This document shows positions 10,881 to 18,414 of a stretch of 64,000 nt of DNA, piece after piece. Numbering within the stretch: position 1 is the stretch's first letter; every line of letters starts with the position of its first letter. The stretch is from Rhodococcus rhodnii (GTDB lineage Bacteria > Actinomycetota > Actinomycetes > Mycobacteriales > Pseudonocardiaceae). Where the stretch lies: contig JOAA01000035.1 in assembly GCA_000720375.1 (NCBI GenBank), positions 1 to 64,000 of the forward strand, read 5' to 3'. Both the position numbers and the translations under genes were made by a program. A model generated the notes under the pieces. The model did not search any database, had not been told where the DNA came from, and saw only the letters and a program-made list of their open reading frames with translations.

Positions 10881-12109
10881 ACGCTGACCGTTGTCAGCCG
10901 CGTGAACTCGTGCAGCAGGTCGAAACCGTCCCAGATCGCCGAGAACGTCAGCGCTGAGCCGAACGGGACGACGCGGTCGATCCCGCGGCCGGCGAGCGTG
11001 TTCACCAGGCCGATCAGCTCGTCGCGGGAGAACCCGAACACGCTGAGCGTCTGGTCCTTGCGCTCGATCGCGGGCACCAGGTCCGCCAGCCGATCCAAGG
11101 TCACCTGCGGGAATGTCCCGGTACCAAGCCATTCCCGGACCAGCGTGGTCGGCTCGGCGAGCTCCAAAGTGGCCAGTGCGTTGCCGTCGAAACGAATCGA
11201 CGTCGCCACACCATCGGCTGCCGCGCCATAAGTGGAAACCCGCTTCTGCACGGCCATCGCGGGATCGATGACCTCGCCGCGCGCGACCAGCACCTCGCCG
11301 AGCAACCGGCGGAACTCGTCACGGCCGGCCTCGGCCTTCTCGGCGTCGCCGACCCAGAACAAGACCCGGGGCGAGGAACACGCGGCCTGGTCGAACCAGT
11401 ACGAGTCGTTGTAGAACCCGACAGCCGCTTCCTTGCGCGCCTCAGCCGAAGCCGCTTCCCAACCGTCCACTGAGATCACCGCGAAGGACGCCCGGTCCGG
11501 GAATGTCAGGTCACGGGCGTGCGGGGCCAACGGAAGCTTGCGGACCTCGTTGACCGACCGGTCACCGCCCCAGATCACCCTGAGATCGGCCGCGGCCGAG
11601 AAAGTCGCTGTGACAGCGTCATTCCGGTCGTACGTGACCATCCGCTGCGTCTGCACCACCGCGGGGTGAGCGTCGGCCAGCGCCTCGTTCAGAGCGTCCA
11701 CAACGGCCTCCGCGGCGCCTGCCGAACGCGGCGAGATCCGCACGACGTTCCGGTTGCCCGCCAAGGCCGACAGCGCCCACGAGTACACGAAGATCGTGTC
11801 CACATTGGCCGGTGGGATGTGGAAGACGAGGCCACGCGCGAAGCGCAAAGTGGACGCGTCGCCGTCGCTCAGGCGCGCCAAGGCTTTCGCGATCTCGGCC
11901 TTGCGCAGGAAGAAGCCGAGCGAGGCAAGCTCGGGGAATCGCCGGGCCACCGCGGGGGCGAGCAGTTTGCGCGCGAAGCTGGTGAGGAAGCTGATGATCC
12001 GCTCGTCGCCGACCTTCAGCGGACCACCCTCGGGCTCGGCCGAGATCTCCGCCAGCAGGGCGTCGGCCTCGATGTCCGCGCCCGCCGGGAAACGCTGCCG
12101 CAACTTCAC
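10877..12109 (-). CDS. LuxC-like acyl-protein/acyl-CoA reductase
   Basis: A 410-residue member of the LuxC family (aldehyde-dehydrogenase fold), which reduces an enzyme-bound or CoA-bound acyl group to an aldehyde with NADPH. The likely catalytic cysteine is Cys244, in FDQAACSSPRVLFW, matching the acylated cysteine of LuxC. Other supporting segments are HIPPANVDTIFVYSW near residue 105, RISPRSAGAA near 130 and VIWGGDRSVNEVRKLP near 185. The GTG start at 12109 overlaps the luxE-like stop by 4 bp; a longer upstream frame is rejected as it runs inside that gene. It is the last gene of a six-gene operon. There is no LuxD thioesterase or LuxAB pair, so luminescence is not implied. Confidence 0.85.
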   Translation of the reverse strand: MKLRQRFPAGADIEADALLAEISAEPEGGPLKVGDERIISFLTSFARKLLAPAVARRFPELASLGFFLRKAEIAKALARLSDGDASTLRFARGLVFHIPPANVDTIFVYSWALSALAGNRNVVRISPRSAGAAEAVVDALNEALADAHPAVVQTQRMVTYDRNDAVTATFSAAADLRVIWGGDRSVNEVRKLPLAPHARDLTFPDRASFAVISVDGWEAASAEARKEAAVGFYNDSYWFDQAACSSPRVLFWVGDAEKAEAGRDEFRRLLGEVLVARGEVIDPAMAVQKRVSTYGAAADGVATSIRFDGNALATLELAEPTTLVREWLGTGTFPQVTLDRLADLVPAIERKDQTLSVFGFSRDELIGLVNTLAGRGIDRVVPFGSALTFSAIWDGFDLLHEFTRLTTVSV

Positions 12110-13164
12110 GCCGCCTGCCCTCCCGAGAACGTGTCCGAGCAGCCGCGGGCTTCGGCCCTGGGCAGCCGCCCGAGCACCGAGAACCGCTTGCCCGGCCAGT
12201 CGCCGTCGTCGATGCCGTTGAGCACACCGAGGTCCTCGGTCAGCAGGACGTGTCCCGGGTAGGACCGGGGCAGCGTGCTGATCACCTCGATCACGCCGGG
12301 CTTGCCGACCGGCTGCTCCGCCCACGTCTCCGGGTCGCGGATCACGATGTCGGCGAAATCGGGGCAGTACAACGAGTTTCCGGACGGTCCCTCCAGGAAC
12401 ACCGTGCCGATCTGCTCGATCATGCCGTAGTAGTTGTGGATCCGGGTCAGCCCGGTGTCCTCGGCGAACCGCCGCCGGAACTCCGCGTTGTCCACCGACC
12501 GGTCGATCAGCTTCTTCCAGCCGCCGGAGTGGATCAGGATTCCGTTGGAGAGGTCCAAGTTGTGCTCACGAGCGACCTCGTAGAGGTACAGCCAGACCAT
12601 GAAGGTGAAGCCGAAGATCAGGAACGGCTCGTTGCCGTGCTTGGCCAGGAAGCCCTTGACCGCCTCGACATCCGGCTGGTCGTTCTCGTCCAGCGCGTAC
12701 ACGTGGTTGCGCCCGAACGTCGCCATGCCGAGTACACCGGCGCCACGAGCCGAGAAGGACCGGCGGTTCTTGATGATCGAGACCGTGTCGACCATCAGCA
12801 TCGGCAACCGCTTGCCGCCCAACACGGTCTGCAGCGTCGCGCCGAGCTGACGGGTCTGCGCACCCGCGGCTTCCTTGTCCAGGTAGATCCGCGAAGCACC
12901 GGCCCCGGTCGTGCCCGACGAGGTCAGTGTCTTGAAGACCTCGGAGTCCGGCACGCTCTTCAGGTCGTGGTTCTTGAACATCCGCACCGGCAGCCACGGC
13001 AGGTCCGCGATCGAGTCGAACTGCCTGCCGCGCTCGATCCCGAGCGCACCGAGCACCCGGTCGTACGGCTCGCAGTTGGCGCGGTGGTGTTCGGTCAGTT
13101 CGGTCAGCTGTGGCAGCAGAGTGGCTTCGCGCTGGGCCTGGGTGAGCTCGAACAGGGCCGTCAT
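12106..13164 (-). CDS. LuxE-like acyl-protein synthetase
   Basis: A 352-residue acyl-protein synthetase family protein, related to adenylate-forming PaaK enzymes. It activates a fatty acid with ATP and passes the acyl group to a partner reductase. Supporting segments are LPWLPVRMFKNHDL near residue 55, TLTSSGTTGAGASRIYLD near 83 (nucleotide-binding Ser/Thr/Gly loop), ILIHSGGWKKL near 213 and HNYYGMIEQIGTVFLEG near 243. Cys342 lies 10 residues from the C-terminus, where the acyl-accepting cysteine of LuxE is found. It overlaps its neighbours on both sides by 4 bp, tying it to the LuxC-like reductase downstream and the acyl ligase upstream. Confidence 0.85.
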   Translation of the reverse strand: MTALFELTQAQREATLLPQLTELTEHHRANCEPYDRVLGALGIERGRQFDSIADLPWLPVRMFKNHDLKSVPDSEVFKTLTSSGTTGAGASRIYLDKEAAGAQTRQLGATLQTVLGGKRLPMLMVDTVSIIKNRRSFSARGAGVLGMATFGRNHVYALDENDQPDVEAVKGFLAKHGNEPFLIFGFTFMVWLYLYEVAREHNLDLSNGILIHSGGWKKLIDRSVDNAEFRRRFAEDTGLTRIHNYYGMIEQIGTVFLEGPSGNSLYCPDFADIVIRDPETWAEQPVGKPGVIEVISTLPRSYPGHVLLTEDLGVLNGIDDGDWPGKRFSVLGRLPRAEARGCSDTFSGGQAA

Positions 13165-14546
13165 ACTCGGGCCTCCAGTGACCGGTAGTCGATCTTGCCG
13201 CTGGGCAGCAGGGGGAAGTCGTCGGCCGGCCGCACGTCGAAGCCGGTCACGTGCAGGTGCAGCCGCTCCGACAGCGTCTTGGCCGCGGCCTTGCAGGCCT
13301 CGGCGTCGGCGTCCTGCAACCAGACGACCACCTTGTCGCCCGCGGGTACCGCGGCAGCCGGGCCGTATCCCTTCACGACCTGTTCAAGGTCATCGAGATT
13401 GACCCTATTCCCGAACACCTTGCCGATCCGCTTGAGACGCCCGGTGATGTACAGGTACCCGTCCTCGTCGAGGTGGCCGAGATCACCGGTGACCAGCACG
13501 CCGCCGACGTCGTCACCGTTCGCCAGCTCGGCCTCGTTCTCGGCGTAGCCCATCATCACGTTCGGGCCGCGGTAGACGACCTCACCGTCCACACCGGGCC
13601 TGGTGATGTCGCTACCGTCCTCGGCACGGATGCTGAACTGGCCACCGGGCAGCGCCGGTCCGGCGGAGCCGAGCTTCTCGGCGAGCCGGTCCGCGGGCAC
13701 TGTGGACATCCGAGGCGCGGCCTCGGTCTGGCCGTACATCACGAACATCTGCCCGCCCACGGCGCGCATCTTGTCGTTGAACTCGGTGACCAGGTCGACG
13801 CGCAGCTTTCCGCCCGCCTGCGTCAGCGTGCGCAGGCTCGGGTACTTCGCCGGGTCGAACCGCAAGCGCCGCAACATCTCGTAGTGGTACGGCACCCCGG
13901 GCAGCGACGTGACCTTGTACGTCTCCACGGTCGTCCAAAATGGACGAGCCATGACACCGTTGGCTTCCACGACAACGGTCGCGCCCCGCAGCAGGTGACT
14001 GTTCAGCACGGAAAGCCCGTAGCTGTAGTGCAACGGCAGGTTGGTCGCGGTGATCTCGTCCGCGTCGATCCCGAGCACCTGCGCGATCGAGTCGGCGTTG
14101 TGCAGGATCGCCGACCGGCTCAGCCGCACCAGTTTCGGGTTGCCGGTCGAGCCGCTCGTCGGCAGCAGTACCGCCAGATCCGGGTGCGGTTTCACGCCTT
14201 CCGAGGAGATCCGCTCCCAGGACATGCCGCGAAGGCGATAGCCAGTGGGAGCGTTGCCCTCCGCGCCAAGCACAGCCGCCGGGCGGAAGCGTGCGACCAG
14301 CCCGGCCAGCACGTCCGCGTCCAGCGACGGGTCGATCATCGCGATCGCCCGGCCGGACTCGAAGGCGCCGAGGTAACGCAGCACGCTCGGCATGTTCTGC
14401 GACATCCGGGCGAAGAGCACGCCGTCAGGCAGTGCCGCCAGTTCCTCCGCACTCGCCGCCACGCGCGCGGACAGATCGGCTCCTTCGAGCACGGACCCGT
14501 CCACGGCGTCGATCAGTCGCGCCTGGGATCCGATGAGCGAGCTCAC
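13161..14546 (-). CDS. AMP-forming acyl ligase (ANL superfamily)
   Basis: A 461-residue acyl-adenylating enzyme. The P-loop motif LLPTSGSTGNPKLVRLSR lies near residues 127-145. The adenine-binding MYGQTEAAPRMS follows near 272, and VTGDLGHLDEDGYLYITGRLKRIGKVFGNRVNLDDLEQ near 355-392 gives the hinge and C-terminal domain core. The C-terminal SGKIDYRSLE keeps the adenylation lysine (PSGKID). It probably activates a fatty or hydroxy acid for loading onto the acyl carrier protein two genes upstream. It overlaps the FabG-like and LuxE-like genes by 4 bp each. Its acyl specificity cannot be told from sequence. Confidence 0.88.
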   Translation of the reverse strand: MSSLIGSQARLIDAVDGSVLEGADLSARVAASAEELAALPDGVLFARMSQNMPSVLRYLGAFESGRAIAMIDPSLDADVLAGLVARFRPAAVLGAEGNAPTGYRLRGMSWERISSEGVKPHPDLAVLLPTSGSTGNPKLVRLSRSAILHNADSIAQVLGIDADEITATNLPLHYSYGLSVLNSHLLRGATVVVEANGVMARPFWTTVETYKVTSLPGVPYHYEMLRRLRFDPAKYPSLRTLTQAGGKLRVDLVTEFNDKMRAVGGQMFVMYGQTEAAPRMSTVPADRLAEKLGSAGPALPGGQFSIRAEDGSDITRPGVDGEVVYRGPNVMMGYAENEAELANGDDVGGVLVTGDLGHLDEDGYLYITGRLKRIGKVFGNRVNLDDLEQVVKGYGPAAAVPAGDKVVVWLQDADAEACKAAAKTLSERLHLHVTGFDVRPADDFPLLPSGKIDYRSLEARV

Positions 14547-15286
14547 AGCACGAGCCCACCGTCGACACCGAGCACCTGCCCGGTGATGAAGGACGCGTCG
14601 TCGCTGGCCAGGAACCGGATCACGGCGGCGACCTCCTCCGGCTGGCCGAGCCGCCCGAGCGGGGTCTGTTCGGCCCGCTCGGTCAGCACGTCCTCGCTCA
14701 GATCGGCGGTCAGCTGGGTCTCGATCACGCCGGGCGCGACCGCGTTCACCCTGATCCCGTGCCTGCCGAGCTCCTTGGCCGCGGACTTTGCGATGCTGCT
14801 CACGGCCGCCTTGGACGCGGAGTACACGGTCTGGCCCGCGCTGCCCTGCTCACCGGCGATCGAAGCGAGCACGATGATCGAGCCGCTGCGCTTGCGCATC
14901 ATCACGCGCGCGGCGGCCTGCACCGAGTGCAGCGTGCCCGCCACGTTGATGCCCAGCGTGCGGTCCACGGCGTCGGCCTTGACCATGCCGAGCAGGCCGC
15001 CCTCCATGATCCCGGCGTTGGCGACCATGATGTCGAGCCTGCCGTGCTCCTTGGCCACGGAACGAACCAACGAACCGACGGCATCGGCATCGGCGACGTC
15101 CAGCCCAAGCCCGGTGCCGCCGAACTCCTCGGCGACCTGCTTGGCCACGGCCTCGTCGCGGCCGGTGATCACCACGGTCGCGCCTGCCTGCGCGAGCGCC
15201 TTCGCGGTGGCAAGGCCAATGCCCCTGGTCCCACCCGTGACCAGGGCGACCCGTTCAGCGAGCGGAGTTCCAGAAGACAAAGTCAC
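14543..15286 (-). CDS. FabG-like 3-oxoacyl-ACP reductase (SDR)
   Basis: A 247-residue classical short-chain dehydrogenase. It has the NADPH motif TGGTRGIGLA near residue 17, NAGIM near 90, catalytic Ser in LASIAGEQGS, YSASK near 154 and the C-terminal SFITGQVLGVDGG typical of FabG. It is likely to reduce 3-oxoacyl-ACP to 3-hydroxyacyl-ACP, the acyl form used by LpxA-type transferases. It begins directly after the acyl carrier protein gene stop and overlaps the acyl ligase gene by 4 bp. A sugar or other small-molecule substrate is possible, but the ACP neighbour favours an acyl chain. Confidence 0.87.
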   Translation of the reverse strand: MTLSSGTPLAERVALVTGGTRGIGLATAKALAQAGATVVITGRDEAVAKQVAEEFGGTGLGLDVADADAVGSLVRSVAKEHGRLDIMVANAGIMEGGLLGMVKADAVDRTLGINVAGTLHSVQAAARVMMRKRSGSIIVLASIAGEQGSAGQTVYSASKAAVSSIAKSAAKELGRHGIRVNAVAPGVIETQLTADLSEDVLTERAEQTPLGRLGQPEEVAAVIRFLASDDASFITGQVLGVDGGLVL

Positions 15287-15523
15287 TTACTTCGCTCCCA
15301 TGGTGGTCAGCATGTCCACGGCGACCTTGAAGCTGCTCATGTCGATCACCTGGTCGGTGTCGAACTGCACGTCGAACTCGTCCTCGATCGCCGCGACCAG
15401 CGCCATGTGCCCGACCGAGTCCCACTCCTCGATGTCGCGGTACTTCAGGTTCTCGACGTCGAAGTCGGCGTCGAGCTGCATCGTCTCGATGAAGACGGTG
15501 CGCAGCCGGTCGTTGAGTGACAT
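15287..15523 (-). CDS. Acyl carrier protein
   Basis: A 78-residue dedicated acyl carrier protein. The 4'-phosphopantetheine attachment site is Ser36 in EEWDSVGHMAL, followed by an acidic helix (AAIEDEFDVQFDTDQV). It is acidic and four-helical in pattern. It lies between the LpxA-like gene (9-bp gap) and the FabG-like gene (adjacent). This is a pathway-specific carrier and not the housekeeping fatty-acid AcpP/AcpM, which would sit with fabD/kasA. It is presumably the acyl donor for the LpxA-like transferase and the substrate of the acyl ligase and reductase. Confidence 0.92.
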   Translation of the reverse strand: MSLNDRLRTVFIETMQLDADFDVENLKYRDIEEWDSVGHMALVAAIEDEFDVQFDTDQVIDMSSFKVAVDMLTTMGAK

Positions 15524-15532
15524 GACTCTCCT

Positions 15533-16231
15533 TCAGTCCTGGGGTGCCCGGTCGGCCCAAGCCTTGAGCAGGGCCGCGACCTCGTCCGGCAGACCGGCGG
15601 GAACTTCGGAGTCCTTGCCGGTCAGGAAACCTTGCAGTGCCGCGATGGCGTCTTCGTCACATCCCCTGCGCTGAAGACCCACGACGTTGATCCCGGAGGT
15701 ACGGGCCGGGTTGCCCAGTGTGATGGTGAACGCGCCGACTTCCTTGCGGATGGCCGAGCCCATGCCGACCATCGCGCCGGGGCCGATCACGGTGCGCTGG
15801 TGCACGACGGTGCCGAGGCCGATGTTCGAGCCCGCCCAGACGTGGCAGTGGCCGGCGACCTGCACGGCGCTGGTGAGGATCACACCGTCGTCGATCGTGC
15901 AGTCGTGCGCGACGTGCGCGCGGCCCATCACGTAGCAGTCGTCGCCGACGCGGGTCGGCTCGTGCACACCCTGGTTCACGGTGACGAACTCGCGGATCTT
16001 GTTGCCGTCGCCGATCACCACGCCGGGGCCTTCGACCTCGCCCTCCCAGCCGACCGGGTGCGCGCCGCGCAGGTACTCCGCGGGACCGCCGATGCTCACG
16101 TGCGGGCCGATCCAGTTGCCGTTGCCGATCCTGGCCGGGCCGGCGATGACCGTGTACGGGCCGATGACGTTGTCGTCGCCGAGTTCTACGCCGTCGCCGA
16201 TGATCGCCGTTGGATGGATTCGGTTCGCCAC
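15533..16231 (-). CDS. LpxA-like UDP-sugar acyltransferase (left-handed beta-helix)
   Basis: A 232-residue hexapeptide-repeat protein with unusually complete LpxA character. The N-terminal IHPTAIIGDGVELGDDNVIG starts the helix, and VIGDGNKIREFVTVNQG near residue 72 matches the LpxA core. HVAHDCTIDDG contains His106 and His109, aligning with His122 and the catalytic base His125 of E. coli LpxA. VAGHCHV gives His128 (E. coli His144). GNPARTSGINVVGLQRRG near 173-190 matches the LpxA nucleotide/acyl pocket segment. LpxA moves a 3-hydroxyacyl group from ACP to UDP-GlcNAc, or to the 3-amino analogue. It is shorter than E. coli LpxA (262), with a reduced C-terminal helical domain. It is the first gene of the operon with ACP, FabG-like, ligase, LuxE-like and LuxC-like genes. 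Such a protein is unexpected beside arabinogalactan genes. Confidence 0.88.
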   Translation of the reverse strand: MANRIHPTAIIGDGVELGDDNVIGPYTVIAGPARIGNGNWIGPHVSIGGPAEYLRGAHPVGWEGEVEGPGVVIGDGNKIREFVTVNQGVHEPTRVGDDCYVMGRAHVAHDCTIDDGVILTSAVQVAGHCHVWAGSNIGLGTVVHQRTVIGPGAMVGMGSAIRKEVGAFTITLGNPARTSGINVVGLQRRGCDEDAIAALQGFLTGKDSEVPAGLPDEVAALLKAWADRAPQD

Positions 16232-16412
16232 TGGATGTCAGTCCTGCCCGGGTTTGGTGGTTGTCACGCACGTTCCCGCCGCGCAACCGCAGAACGCGTC
16301 CGTACTGTGACGAAGGCCGGCGAAGGCAACGTGTGGACCCGCACGCTTCAGGCGGGACCGGGAAGTCACTGTACCGGACGCGCCACGGACACCTTGACCG
16401 CGACCGCTCTGG

Positions 16413-16436
16413 CCAAGGTGCCTGGTAGAGGCGGTT
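16413..16436 (-). repeat. 24-bp remnant of the 3' end of the paralogous membrane-protein gene
   Basis: Bases 16413-16436, just downstream of the stop of the 16437-18239 gene, match 18424-18447 at 23 of 24 positions. The latter encodes the C-terminal NRVYQAPW of the next membrane protein. On the minus strand the remnant reads NRLYQAPW in one frame. It looks like a scar of tandem duplication or recombination between the two genes. Confidence 0.6.
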
Positions 16437-18239
16437 CTAGCGGGCCCACACACCGATGAAACCGCCACAGTCGACCCGCGCGCCGGTCAGCCTGAACCGC
16501 ACCTGTACGACGCTCAGATCAGTGCTTCCGACCACCGGTGTGTCCGTGCCCACCGAGTCCGGCACCGGCTTGCCCTTGCGCATGTCGGCGACCTCCATGG
16601 TCTGGAACAGCACCAGGTAGTTGCCCTCCCGGTTCAGCCGGTCGGCCGTCGCCAGCATTCGCTGACGCGAGTCGTCGACGTGTTCGAGCGGCAACGGCCA
16701 ATCCAGCGGAAAGGGATTGTGCAATTTCATCACGGGGTAGACAAACGCGTTGTCCGGAAGAACTGCGACCTTTTCGGCCGGATAGCGCCGCACACAATCT
16801 TTGATTTGCTGGACGTAAGTGGCCACGCCCGGGCTCGTGCGGATGCCGTTCATTTCCGGGGTCACTGAACCGAGGTTCACGGCGAGCTGGTCGTGTGGCA
16901 GATCCGCGGCGATGCCCCTGTCGTGTGCCTGAACAAGCCCGTAGCCCGCTGCGGTCAATGCGATAACGCCGACCAGCGCCGTCACCACCCTTGGTACGAC
17001 TTTCACCTCGGGCACGGCGGAAAGCAGGAGTTCAAGCGTGGCCAGGACAAGTGTGCCCGCCAGCAGCGCCGGATAGTCGTAGCCCCACGACAGGCTGACC
17101 GAAAACGCCAGCACCACGAGCAACAACGGCCGCCACGGGAAATGCTTGTTCACCACCGCGTCGAGGCCGATGACCGCCACGAAGATCCACAAGATCTCGA
17201 TCGCCCAGAACGGCGGGTAGGCCAACTCGGTCTGCACCAACGCGGTGATGGTGAGTGTCGCGCCGGTACCGGCCAGCAGAATCCGCAGCCAGACCCCGGC
17301 CGAGCCGATCCGCTCGCGCACCAGCCACAGGATGGCGATGGCCGCCGCGGTCGCGAAGATCCAGAGGATGGCCGTGCGCCATTCGGCCTGAGTCAACTCC
17401 GGTAACAGCTCGAAATCGTTCCCCCAGAACGAAACCAGCGACTCACCGTACGCGGGGTTCGCGCCGGTGAACTGCCGCAGCATGTTGCCGAACCCGCCCG
17501 CGGCCGTGACGACCGCGACGTAGAGGATCGGAAACCCGCCGAGGCACAGCACATCCACCACGATCTGCCGCCAGGACTTGCGCTGCCGTCGAACCGCCGG
17601 GTGCAGGAACAGCAACAGCACACCGATCGGCACGACGAGCGCGAAGCTCTGCTTGGTCATCACCGCGAAACCGAGCAGGAACAGCCCGATCCGGCGCTGC
17701 CACACGGAATCCGACCGCAGTCCGGCGTCGATCAGCCACCAGCCGACGGCCGACAGCATCAGCCCGTCGATGGTGTGCCACGCCATCAACGTGAACAGGT
17801 GCAGGTTGATCAGCGAGACCCCGGCGACCAGCAGGGTCCGCATCGGACCCCACCGCAACGGCGAAGTTCTGGTCAGCAGCGCGGCGCACGCGATCGTGAA
17901 CACGATGATCTGGACCATCGCGATGTAGACCGACGAGATGAACAGCGGCGCCGGACTCAGGAAGTCGATGGTGTGCAGCACAGCGGAACCGAGCGGCCGC
18001 ACGGACACGATGTCCACGTGCGGGATCTCACCGTGCAGCAGCCGCCAACTGCTCGCCAGGATGAATCCCTGGTCCGCCGGCGTGAATCCGTATCGGGCGA
18101 CGCGCGCCACCACTACGGCGGCGAGACCCAGAACCCAACCGATGTGCAATACCAGTTTGGGCCACAGTGGACGCTGTCCGCCGACAACGTCCGGCTGTAC
18201 TCGGACTACACGCGTTTCAGGCGCGAGTGTATTCACCAC
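16437..18239 (-). CDS. Polytopic membrane protein, probable GT-C-type glycosyltransferase
   Basis: A 600-residue protein with about eleven to twelve predicted membrane helices and a soluble C-terminal region from about residue 460. The first extracytoplasmic loop contains RYGFTPADQGFILASSWRLL and an acidic position (PADQG), as in GT-C enzymes that use polyprenyl-phosphate sugars; I see no exact family signature. The start is GTG at 18239. It lies between another large membrane protein upstream and the LpxA-like operon downstream (205-bp gap). The context suggests a role in transferring sugars to an envelope polymer or lipid outside the membrane. This functional call is inference. Confidence 0.6.
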   Translation of the reverse strand: MVNTLAPETRVVRVQPDVVGGQRPLWPKLVLHIGWVLGLAAVVVARVARYGFTPADQGFILASSWRLLHGEIPHVDIVSVRPLGSAVLHTIDFLSPAPLFISSVYIAMVQIIVFTIACAALLTRTSPLRWGPMRTLLVAGVSLINLHLFTLMAWHTIDGLMLSAVGWWLIDAGLRSDSVWQRRIGLFLLGFAVMTKQSFALVVPIGVLLLFLHPAVRRQRKSWRQIVVDVLCLGGFPILYVAVVTAAGGFGNMLRQFTGANPAYGESLVSFWGNDFELLPELTQAEWRTAILWIFATAAAIAILWLVRERIGSAGVWLRILLAGTGATLTITALVQTELAYPPFWAIEILWIFVAVIGLDAVVNKHFPWRPLLLVVLAFSVSLSWGYDYPALLAGTLVLATLELLLSAVPEVKVVPRVVTALVGVIALTAAGYGLVQAHDRGIAADLPHDQLAVNLGSVTPEMNGIRTSPGVATYVQQIKDCVRRYPAEKVAVLPDNAFVYPVMKLHNPFPLDWPLPLEHVDDSRQRMLATADRLNREGNYLVLFQTMEVADMRKGKPVPDSVGTDTPVVGSTDLSVVQVRFRLTGARVDCGGFIGVWAR

Positions 18240-18414
18240 TGTCTAACCTCTGGGTCACGCTGAATCCCGGCAGAAACTCCCCAGTCTCTCTACAAATAGT
18301 TACGCATCCGGACGGGAAAGGTTGCCTTCGTCCAAGGATTTCTTTGATGGTTAACCTCACTGAAACGCTCGATTGAGCTGAACGGATCAACGCCTTGATC
18401 CACCCGCTGACATT
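18240..18414. other. Gap between the two membrane-protein genes, with a short hairpin
   Basis: This 175-bp stretch is less GC-rich than its surroundings and probably holds the promoter of the 16437-18239 gene. It contains ggttaacc and a perfect hairpin ggatcaa/ttgatcc at 18384-18401 with a 4-nt loop, but no clear U-tract on either strand. Confidence 0.4.

Noticed and set aside
13251..15674. 807-codon plus-strand open frame across the acyl-ligase and FabG-like genes
   Set aside because: It is antisense to four motif-rich genes and has no domain character.
18384..18401. Hairpin as a terminator of the 18415-20184 gene
   Set aside because: The stem is only 7 bp and no T-tract follows on the minus strand, so I kept it as an uncalled structure.
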